A stretch of 5,889 nt of DNA from positions 1-5,889 of the forward strand of contig JAPXTA010000207.1 in NCBI GenBank assembly GCA_033812735.1, given 5' to 3'. Position numbers and translations under genes: made by a program. The DNA comes from JABFRJ01 sp033812735. GTDB lineage: Bacteria > Pseudomonadota > Alphaproteobacteria > Rhizobiales > Hyphomicrobiaceae. How positions within the stretch are numbered: position 1 is the stretch's first letter; every line of letters begins with the position of its first letter. Below, one piece after another: positions 1 through 5,478 of this stretch. The notes below the pieces were generated by a model. That model was not told the origin of the DNA, did no database searches, and was given only the letters and a program-made list of their open reading frames with translations.

Positions 1-605
1 GCATCGTCGAGCGGATCGACGCCGACCAATGGCGCATCCCCGAAGATTTCGAGAGCCGCGCCGCCGCCTACGACGCCGGCCGCAACCGGCAGGCCAGCGT
101 TCGCGTGCTTTCGGTGCTCGACCTTGAAAAGCAGATCGGCGCGGACGGCGCGACCTGGCTCGACCGGCGCTTGGTTACGCCCGACACAACCGACCTTGCA
201 TCGGCCGGCTTCGGCCAGCAGGTGCGCGAGGCGATGGACCAGCGCCGCGAGCATCACGTCGAGCATGGCGACGCCACGCGCAGCCGGGACGGCCGAATCT
301 TCTATCGGCGCAATCTTCTCGCCACGCTGCGCGAGCGCGAGATTGCCAGCTTCGGCACGGAGATGGCGGCGAACAAGTCGCTGCCGTTCCGCGCCGTCGC
401 CGATGGCGAAACCGTCAGCGGCAAGTTTACTGGCACCGTGCAGCTAACCAGCGGCAAGTTCGCCATCGTCGAGAAGGCGCATGAGTTCACCCTTGTCCCA
501 TGGCGGCCTGTCATCGACCGCCAGCTCGGCCGTGAAGTCGCGGGCGTCATGCAGGGCGGTTCGGTGTCGTGGCAATTGGGCCGGCAGAAAGGTTTGGGGC
601 TGTAG
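1..605 (+). CDS. Relaxase/mobilization nuclease, DUF3363-type, C-terminal part (5' end outside window)
   Basis: The reading frame is open from the left edge (first full codon at position 3) to TAG at 603-605, giving the last 200 residues of a longer protein. The GTG at 105 is internal, because the frame upstream of it is open and reads as normal protein. Family members nick DNA at the transfer origin and lead the strand into the recipient cell during conjugation. The catalytic N-terminal relaxase domain lies outside the window; what is visible matches the DUF3363 C-terminal region of VirD2-like relaxases as I remember it. Supporting segments are VLDLEKQIGADGATWLDR, the basic stretch GRIFYRRNLLATLRERE, the late segment FTLVPWRPVIDRQLGR, and the ending VSWQLGRQKGLGL. 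No terminator-like hairpin follows the stop. The family call rests on recall of typical sequences, not a search, and function depends on the unseen N-terminus. It is the only direct sign of a mobile element here. Confidence 0.8.
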   Translation, partial: IVERIDADQWRIPEDFESRAAAYDAGRNRQASVRVLSVLDLEKQIGADGATWLDRRLVTPDTTDLASAGFGQQVREAMDQRREHHVEHGDATRSRDGRIFYRRNLLATLREREIASFGTEMAANKSLPFRAVADGETVSGKFTGTVQLTSGKFAIVEKAHEFTLVPWRPVIDRQLGREVAGVMQGGSVSWQLGRQKGLGL

Positions 606-648
606 CGCTGTCCAACCGAGGCGCTGGCAACGCTGGAACCGGATAGGC

Positions 649-672
649 ACTAAATCATATGATTGATTTAGT
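649..672. promoter_or_regulatory. Operator 1: 24-bp palindrome upstream of the hydrolase gene
   Basis: Perfect 9-bp inverted arms, ACTAAATCA and TGATTTAGT, are separated by 6 bp (TATGAT). The site is strikingly AT-rich in a GC-rich setting. A copy with the same arms and one spacer change lies at 1923-1946, in front of the TetR-family gene. Size and symmetry fit a TetR-family dimer or pair of dimers. The right arm overlaps the probable -35 hexamer (663-668), so binding should block RNA polymerase. That the CecR-like protein encoded at 2050 is the binder is inference from the shared site. Confidence 0.82.
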
Positions 673-691
673 TTTTACGTCACGCTAGACT
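663..691 (+). promoter_or_regulatory. Probable sigma-70-type promoter of the hydrolase gene
   Basis: A -35-like TTGATT (663-668) and a -10-like TAGACT (686-691) are separated by 17 bp. The same arrangement, with the same -35 and TAGGTT as -10, occurs at 1937-1965, and the CACGCTAG block around the -10 (681-688) is identical in both. Transcription would begin near 698, leaving a leader of about 60 nt before the ATG at 759. The hexamers are imperfect matches to consensus; the conservation of spacing and sequence between the two sites is the better argument. Confidence 0.6.
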
Positions 692-758
692 GATTGTTGG
701 ACGCTGGCAGGAAGCGCCTGGCTTGCCCTCTCATTGACCTTTGTGCGGAACCAGAACG

Positions 759-1889
759 ATGCCACGAGCACGAGCGGCTTTCATCCCGTTGGTTCTGGTC
801 CTCGCGACTGCGCTTGCAGGGTGCGCAACGCGGCCCGGACCAGAGACGCTTGATCCCGCTGGCCGGCGCGCAGCAGGGAACACTAGCAGCATCACGGTCC
901 TCACGGCGACAGATCGTTCTTCGACAGATTTGGTGCGCCCCGTCTTAGGAAGCGGGCGCGGCATCCTGCGCTACGAACAGTTCACAATGCAGGCGGCATC
1001 AGCGGACGGCGGCAGAGCGGGCGCGGTTGTCAACGCTCGCAGCAGCGATCCCTCAAAAGACTTTATCACAGTCGGACGGCGCGAACTCGATGAAAAAGCG
1101 TTCGAGGATAGCGTCAACCGTATGCAGAAAGATGCTGGCGGCACGGTCGCGGTGTTCGTCCATGGCTATAACTACAGTTATCAGGAGGCGGTTTTCCGCC
1201 TTGCGCAGTTGAGCGCCGAGGTCGATGGGCGAGTTGTGCCAATCCTCTTTTCTTGGCCTTCGCAGGCCAGCGTTGGAGGCTACGTCGCCGACCGGGACTC
1301 CGCCACCTATGCGCGGGACGATCTAGCTCGTTTGCTCGCCACGTTGAGCCGTTCACGCACAGAGCGGCGCGTGATCGTGATCGGCCATAGCTTGGGCGCA
1401 TGGCTGGTCATGGAAGCGCTTCGACAGCTTCGCCTCCAGGGACGGGACGGTGTTATCTCTCGCCTACAGGTCGGGCTTGCCGCCCCTGATATTGATGTGG
1501 ATGTCTTCCGCACACAGGCTGCTTTGGTCGGCCGACTGTCACCGCCGCTAACTGTCCTTGTATCCGAAGACGACCGGGCACTTGCCGCGTCGAGTCGGCT
1601 TGCCAATGGCAGGCCCCGCCTTGGTGCGGCCCGCGTCGATGACCCGGAGATACAGGAGATTTCTCGCCGGGGTGGCATACGGATCATCGACATCACGACC
1701 CTACCAGCAGGCAATGCCTTCAACCATGACCGCTTCGCCACCTTCGCGGCACGCTATTTCGCGGCTGCCCAAGATGGTCATGTTGCCAGCGGCGTCCGAC
1801 AGGCTGGCGTCTATCTGCTCGACACCACAGGCCGCCTCCTGTCAGGGCCGTTCAACCAGACGGCGCGAATTATCGCTGGATCGCAATGA
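759..1889 (+). CDS. Lipoprotein alpha/beta hydrolase (DUF900/COG4782-like)
   Basis: A 376-residue protein with a type II signal peptide: basic MPRAR, a hydrophobic stretch (about 8-20) and lipobox LAGC, with Cys22 as the lipidated residue. Ala follows Cys22 rather than Asp, which by the E. coli Lol rule favours the outer membrane. The mature part looks like an alpha/beta hydrolase: FVHGYNYSY (133-141) supplies the oxyanion region, GHSLGAW (209-215) is the nucleophile elbow with Ser211, LAAPDIDVDVF (240-250) is typical of this family, Asp271 or Asp272 after VLVSE is the likely acid, and His323 in FNHDRF the likely base. A complete triad is therefore plausible and the gene looks intact. I chose ATG 759 because the TTG at 741 would put six extra residues before the signal peptide; GGAA (747-750) is a weak ribosome site. 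The substrate is unknown; esterase, lipase or amidase activity is possible. It is transcribed alone from a promoter sharing its operator with the downstream regulator-pump operon. Confidence 0.87.
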   Translation: MPRARAAFIPLVLVLATALAGCATRPGPETLDPAGRRAAGNTSSITVLTATDRSSTDLVRPVLGSGRGILRYEQFTMQAASADGGRAGAVVNARSSDPSKDFITVGRRELDEKAFEDSVNRMQKDAGGTVAVFVHGYNYSYQEAVFRLAQLSAEVDGRVVPILFSWPSQASVGGYVADRDSATYARDDLARLLATLSRSRTERRVIVIGHSLGAWLVMEALRQLRLQGRDGVISRLQVGLAAPDIDVDVFRTQAALVGRLSPPLTVLVSEDDRALAASSRLANGRPRLGAARVDDPEIQEISRRGGIRIIDITTLPAGNAFNHDRFATFAARYFAAAQDGHVASGVRQAGVYLLDTTGRLLSGPFNQTARIIAGSQ

Positions 1890-1922
1890 CAGTTCTCGCA
1901 GCCGTCTATCCATCAATCCTTA

Positions 1923-1946
1923 ACTAAATCAGATGATTGATTTAGT
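1923..1946. promoter_or_regulatory. Operator 2: 24-bp palindrome upstream of the TetR/CecR gene
   Basis: Perfect 9-bp arms, ACTAAATCA and TGATTTAGT, are separated by GATGAT. The inner 22 bp differ from operator 1 at a single spacer position. Lying directly before a TetR-family gene, this is the classic position for an autoregulatory operator, and the right arm covers the probable -35 at 1937-1942. By eye I found no third copy of the arms in the window. Confidence 0.87.
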
Positions 1947-1965
1947 CTCTGGTCCACGCTAGGTT
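1937..1965 (+). promoter_or_regulatory. Probable promoter of the cecR-ybhGFS-like operon
   Basis: A -35-like TTGATT (1937-1942) and a -10-like TAGGTT (1960-1965) are 17 bp apart. Geometry and the CACGCTAG block (1955-1962) match the promoter at 663-691. The predicted start near 1972 gives a leader of nearly 80 nt to the ATG at 2050. No other promoter is apparent between here and the permease gene, consistent with one transcript for all four genes. Confidence 0.6.
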
Positions 1966-2030
1966 TGATCGTGGGATGGAGCCGACTCGCCGCGAGGGAG
2001 CGCAGGGCGGCTTTCGGTTCTCAAGATGAA

Positions 2031-2047
2031 GGATGGAGCACAGGGAG
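2031..2047 (+). promoter_or_regulatory. Ribosome-binding region deciding the TetR start
   Basis: Two purine-rich stretches, GGATGGAG (2031-2038) and AGGGAG (2042-2047), lie before ATG 2050 and after the alternative in-frame ATG 2026. The first is well placed at 11 nt; the second is close, at 2 nt. Nothing comparable lies 5-12 nt before ATG 2026, which favours the downstream start. Confidence 0.5.
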
Positions 2048-2049
2048 TC

Positions 2050-2739
2050 ATGTCGGGACGAAAGATCGAGCGCGGCGATCAAACTCGCGAGAAGCTGCTT
2101 ATCGCAGCCGTGGATGTTTTCGGGCGTGTCGGTTTCGACGGCGCGACGACCCGGATGCTTTGCGAGAAGGCCGGGGCAAACCAGCAGGCAATTGCCTACT
2201 ACTTCGGGAACAAGGAGGGCCTTTACCTCGCTGCGGCGACCTCCATCGCGGATGGCATCAAGGATCATATCGCCCCGCTGCGAAGCCTCGTCTTTGCCCG
2301 CGTGGAAGAAGCATGCTCGGGAACAACGCCGCTCGGCACGGACGAGGCGCGTCGCCTGCTGACCGAGATCATTCAGCGGATGGCGGCGCTATTCGTGAGC
2401 AGCCGTTCCGAGCCCTGGGCGCGCTTCATTATCCGCGAGCAGATGCAGCCGACTGCGGCCTTTCGTTGCCTCTACGACGACTTGATGGGACCACTGCTCA
2501 ATATATGTGACCATCTGGTTGGAACCTTGCTCGGCGAAGACCCTGCTTGCGAGCATGTGCGCCTCAGAACCCTCTCCCTGGTCGGAAGCGTCCTCATGTT
2601 CAGGATGGGGCGCGCTTCGGTCCTGGCCTCGCTTAACTGGAAGACGATAGACGACAAAGGGCTCGCGGCTATTGAGGCTTTGGCGGTCGAACTCGTCGCG
2701 TCCATCGCGCCTGCCTCCCGGAACGTGGGAGGCGCATAG
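2050..2739 (+). CDS. cecR: TetR-family transcriptional regulator, CecR/YbiH type (DUF1956 C-terminal domain)
   Basis: A 229-residue DNA-binding repressor. The N-terminal TetR domain spans about 11-57: TREKLLIAAVDVFGRVGF, then the helix-turn-helix TTRMLCEKAGANQQAIAYYF (33-52) and the usual NKEGLY. The C-terminal ligand-binding half resembles E. coli CecR (formerly YbiH) as I recall it, notably FIIREQMQPTAAF (126-138), the following DLMGPLL, and the late VLMFRMGR segment. ATG 2050 is chosen because it is preceded by purine-rich sequence and gives an N-terminus about as long as E. coli CecR; ATG 2026 would add eight residues. The gene is first in an operon with a YbhGFS-type pump, as in E. coli, where CecR represses ybhGFSR and affects sensitivity to cefoperazone and chloramphenicol. 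Autoregulation through the palindrome at 1923-1946, and control of the hydrolase through the one at 649-672, are inferred. The inducing ligand cannot be read from the sequence. Confidence 0.93.
   Translation: MSGRKIERGDQTREKLLIAAVDVFGRVGFDGATTRMLCEKAGANQQAIAYYFGNKEGLYLAAATSIADGIKDHIAPLRSLVFARVEEACSGTTPLGTDEARRLLTEIIQRMAALFVSSRSEPWARFIIREQMQPTAAFRCLYDDLMGPLLNICDHLVGTLLGEDPACEHVRLRTLSLVGSVLMFRMGRASVLASLNWKTIDDKGLAAIEALAVELVASIAPASRNVGGA
2727..2732 (+). promoter_or_regulatory. Strong ribosome-binding site supporting the GTG start of the HlyD-type gene
   Basis: GGGAGG inside the last codons of the regulator gene lies 6 nt before GTG 2739. The G of the TAG stop is the first base of this GTG, so the pump gene is probably translated in coupling with the regulator gene. 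Confidence 0.75.
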
Positions 2740-3746
2740 TGTCCCGCCGCATCATCATCCTGGCAGTCATCATCGCGGGCGTCGCAGCGGCGGGATACTA
2801 CACTCGCGGCTTCGGCTTCTTGGACAAGCCCAACGAGGGGCTGGTCCTTTATGGGAATGTCGATATTCGCCAGGTGAATCTCGGATTTCGCGTCGCGGGA
2901 CGCATCGCCGAGATGCCGACTGATGAAGGGGCGTCGGTCGAAGCCGGGGCAACTCTGGCGCGGCTTGACCAACAGCCATTCATCGACGCGCTGGCGGGGG
3001 CGGAAGCGCAGGTTGCAGCCGCGCAGGCGGAAGTCGACAAGCGGCGCAGCGGAAGTCGACCGCAGGAGATCGCCCAAGCGGAGGCTGCCGTCGTCGTCCG
3101 AAGGGCAGACATGGTGCGGGCTCGCGGGGCCTACGAGCGTAACAAAACGCTGGTTGCCAACAAAGCTGTATCCCAATCAACTTTCGAGGCCGCCGAGGCT
3201 GAATACCTCGCCGCCGAGGCGCAGCTTCGGGCGGCAGAGGAAGCATTGGCGCTGCTTCGCGCCGGCTCTCGCGTCGAAGACATCGCGGCAGCGGAGGCGC
3301 AACTCGCAGCCGCGATAGCGGAACGCGACAGGGTGAAAACCAATCTGGCCGACACGACGCTTCAAGCACCGGACGCTGGCACGATCCTCACGCGAGCGGC
3401 CGAGCCTGGTGCCATCGTCCAATCCGGCGCAACCATCTTCACGCTCACCATCAATCGGCCAATCCGGGTGCGCGCCTATGTAGCCGAACCTGACCTCGGC
3501 CGGATCGCTCCCGGCATGACCGTGCTCGTGACCACCGATGGCAATCCCAAAGTCTATCGCGGTGTCATCGGCTTCATATCACCGACCGCCGAATTCACGC
3601 CGAAGACCGTCCAGACCGAACAACTGCGGGTCGATCTCGTCTACCGCTTGAGGATCAACGTCACCGATCCCGATGACCGTCTCCGTCAAGGTCAGCCCGT
3701 GACCGTGAGGCTCGAACTGAGCCCCTACCCAGGGGCGGACCCGTGA
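2739..3746 (+). CDS. ybhG: HlyD/YbhG-type membrane-fusion protein of an ABC exporter
   Basis: A 335-residue periplasmic adaptor expected to link the inner-membrane ABC transporter to an outer-membrane channel. Domains in order: an N-terminal membrane anchor (about 5-21, very hydrophobic, no lipobox); first half of the lipoyl domain with LVLYGNVDIRQVNLGFRV (35-52) and EGASVEAGATLARLD; an Ala/Glu-rich alpha-helical hairpin (about 80-205); second lipoyl half LQAPDAGTILTRAAEPG (208-224); then the beta-barrel and membrane-proximal region with SPTAEFTPKTVQTEQLR (281-297) and DLVYRLRINVTD. These segments match E. coli YbhG closely from memory, and the length is near its roughly 330 residues. The hairpin holds two copies of an RxGSRxxxIAxAEA motif (103-116 and 174-187). 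It starts with GTG after a good ribosome site and shares one base with the stop of the regulator. No outer-membrane partner gene is seen; a TolC-like protein encoded elsewhere is the usual solution. Confidence 0.96.
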   Translation: MSRRIIILAVIIAGVAAAGYYTRGFGFLDKPNEGLVLYGNVDIRQVNLGFRVAGRIAEMPTDEGASVEAGATLARLDQQPFIDALAGAEAQVAAAQAEVDKRRSGSRPQEIAQAEAAVVVRRADMVRARGAYERNKTLVANKAVSQSTFEAAEAEYLAAEAQLRAAEEALALLRAGSRVEDIAAAEAQLAAAIAERDRVKTNLADTTLQAPDAGTILTRAAEPGAIVQSGATIFTLTINRPIRVRAYVAEPDLGRIAPGMTVLVTTDGNPKVYRGVIGFISPTAEFTPKTVQTEQLRVDLVYRLRINVTDPDDRLRQGQPVTVRLELSPYPGADP

Positions 3747-3747
3747 A

Positions 3748-5478
3748 ATGACCGAGGTAGTCGCCCGCGCTGTCAATGTCACCAAACGCTTCGATCCCAA
3801 CGCGGCCCCGGCGCTTGATGCCGTGAGCATGGAGGTGATGGGCGGGGTGATGACGGGCCTGGTCGGTCCCGATGGCGCGGGCAAGACGACCCTGATCCGT
3901 CTGCTCGCCGGATTGCTCGACCCGGATGAAGGGGAAGTTACCCTTCTTGGCGAGCCCGCCATCGCGGCCGACAGGTCGGCGCTAGGCTACATGCCGCAAC
4001 GCTTCGGACTCTACGAAGACCTGTCGGTTATCGAGAACCTTTCGCTCTACGCTGATCTTCGCGGTTTACCCCCAGGGAAAGAACGCACGGAGCGCTTTTC
4101 CCAACTCCTGTCTTTCACGGACCTTGAGCGATTCCGCCCCCGGTTGGCTGGCCGTCTCTCTGGCGGCATGAAACAAAAGCTGGGCCTCGCCTGCGCGTTG
4201 GTGCGTCCCCCTCGCGTGCTGCTACTTGATGAGCCCGGCGTCGGCGTCGATCCCGTGGCGAGGCGCGAGCTATGGGCGATGGTCCGCCAGCTCACGACCG
4301 AGGGCATGGGCGTCGTCTGGTCCACCGCCTATCTCGACGAGGCCGAGAAGTGCGATACGGTATTCCTGCTGAACGAAGGCAAGCTGCTGTTCAGTGGACC
4401 GCCGAAGCGGCTGACATCCCGTGTCGAAGGTCGGACCTATCGTCTGTTTGGTCCCACCGAAAGCCGGCGTTCTTTGCTCGCCAGCCTTGTCCTTCGCGAT
4501 GATGTAAAGGACGCCACCATCCAGGGCGCTTCCGTTCGCATCCTTATGGACGAAGGTGCTGCTGCACCGACTGCAGAACGGTTCGGAATGTCGCAGGGCG
4601 ACCGAATCGAAGCCGTGCAGCCGCGATTTGAAGATGCGTTCATTGACATCCTTGGCGGTGGGCCGAGGGGTGCCAGCCAACTCGCAGCAGGCTATCGGCC
4701 CATCGAAAAGTCCGACGCGCCGGCCATCGAGGCGCGAGGACTTACCAAGGTTTTCGGGACGTTCACGGCGGCAGGCGACATCACATTCTCCGTGCCTCAA
4801 GGCCGGATATTCGGCCTTCTCGGGCCGAACGGCGCTGGCAAGTCCACGACTTTCAAGATGCTTTGCGGGCTTCTCACGCCGACAGCGGGCGAAGGCCGCG
4901 TTGCCGGCCATGATCTTCGCACCGCCAGCGCGGAGGCGCGTCAGTCTCTCGGCTACATGGCGCAGAAATTTTCCTTGTATGGCGATCTCAGCGTCAAACA
5001 AAATCTGGACTTCTTCGCCGGAGCCTATGGCTTGAATCGACGCGCGCGGGCGGAGGCGGTTAAGCGCGTGATTGACATTTTCCAGCTTGAACAACACCTG
5101 CCGGTGAACAGCGGAACATTGCCGCTGGGCTTCAAGCAACGGCTATCGCTTGCCTGCGCCGTGCTGCATCAACCGCCAGTGCTTTTTTTGGATGAGCCGA
5201 CATCGGGCGTGGACCCTATCACTCGCCGCGAGTTCTGGTTGCACATCAACGGCCTCGTGCAACGCGGCGTGACGGTACTCGTCACCACCCACTTCATGGA
5301 AGAAGCGGAATACTGCGACCGCATAGCGCTGATCTATCGCGCGCAGGAAATCGCCCAAGGCACGCCCGAAGACCTCAAGACCCGCGCGGCTGAAATCAGT
5401 GGCGGCACGGACCTTACGATGGAGGACGCTTTCATTGCGTTGATCGAGGAAACGGATCGAAAGCGGGAGGCCGCATGA
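3748..5478 (+). CDS. ybhF: YbhF-type ABC transporter ATP-binding protein with two fused nucleotide-binding domains
   Basis: A 576-residue cytoplasmic ATPase powering the YbhS/YbhR-type export channel. NBD1 has Walker A GPDGAGKTT (40-48), Q-loop YMPQ (81-84), signature LSGGM (137-141), Walker B VLLLDEP with Glu162, and WSTAY (191-195) where the H-loop histidine should be, so residue 194 is Ala. NBD2 has Walker A GPNGAGKST (359-367), Q-loop YMAQ (403-406), a degenerate signature LPLGF (458-462), Walker B VLFLDEP with Glu483, and a normal H-loop His515 in TTHF. The linker at about 225-325 includes RFEDAFIDILGG. Overall order and length match E. coli YbhF (about 578 residues), whose NBD1 H-loop and NBD2 signature I recall as similarly altered. 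One nucleotide separates it from the ybhG stop and its end overlaps the permease start by 4 bases (ATGA), pointing to translational coupling. Its own ribosome site is weak (GGGG at 3732-3735). Confidence 0.97.
   Translation: MTEVVARAVNVTKRFDPNAAPALDAVSMEVMGGVMTGLVGPDGAGKTTLIRLLAGLLDPDEGEVTLLGEPAIAADRSALGYMPQRFGLYEDLSVIENLSLYADLRGLPPGKERTERFSQLLSFTDLERFRPRLAGRLSGGMKQKLGLACALVRPPRVLLLDEPGVGVDPVARRELWAMVRQLTTEGMGVVWSTAYLDEAEKCDTVFLLNEGKLLFSGPPKRLTSRVEGRTYRLFGPTESRRSLLASLVLRDDVKDATIQGASVRILMDEGAAAPTAERFGMSQGDRIEAVQPRFEDAFIDILGGGPRGASQLAAGYRPIEKSDAPAIEARGLTKVFGTFTAAGDITFSVPQGRIFGLLGPNGAGKSTTFKMLCGLLTPTAGEGRVAGHDLRTASAEARQSLGYMAQKFSLYGDLSVKQNLDFFAGAYGLNRRARAEAVKRVIDIFQLEQHLPVNSGTLPLGFKQRLSLACAVLHQPPVLFLDEPTSGVDPITRREFWLHINGLVQRGVTVLVTTHFMEEAEYCDRIALIYRAQEIAQGTPEDLKTRAAEISGGTDLTMEDAFIALIEETDRKREAA
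5465..5470 (+). promoter_or_regulatory. Ribosome-binding site of the permease gene
   Basis: GGGAGG in the end of the ATPase gene lies 4 nt before ATG 5475. Together with the ATGA stop-start overlap it supports this start codon and coupled translation of ATPase and permease. Confidence 0.7.

Noticed and set aside
105..605. A complete small gene starting at GTG 105
   Set aside because: The same frame is open to the left edge and reads as continuous protein sequence, so the GTG is an internal valine codon of the truncated relaxase.
606..648. Rho-independent terminator after the relaxase gene
   Set aside because: There is no convincing GC stem followed by a T run. The TTTTT at 672-676 follows an AT-rich palindrome explained better as an operator because the same arms recur at 1923-1946, where the T run is interrupted.
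649..672. FNR/FixK-type site (TTGAT-N4-ATCAA) in the palindromes
   Set aside because: The arms read ACTAAATCA/TGATTTAGT with a 6-bp spacer, which does not give the FNR half-site order or spacing. A TetR-type operator fits the gene context better.
741..758. TTG 741 as the start of the hydrolase gene
   Set aside because: It would add MCGTRT before a normal basic-hydrophobic-lipobox signal peptide. ATG 759 gives a standard lipoprotein signal length with Cys22.
1942..2268. Minus-strand open frame ending in the operator 2 region, as a possible divergent gene
   Set aside because: It runs antisense through the DNA-binding domain of the TetR-family gene, its translation shows no domain I recognise, and its end overlaps the operator.
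2472..3176. Open frame of 234 codons on the minus strand across the regulator-adaptor junction
   Set aside because: It overlaps the ends of two well-supported + strand genes, has no recognisable domain, and is best seen as a composition shadow.
4270..5139. Long open frame of 289 codons on the minus strand inside the ATPase gene
   Set aside because: It lies wholly antisense to a clearly recognised ABC ATPase with all motifs in place. Its translation resembles no family I know, and long antisense open frames are common in GC-rich coding DNA.
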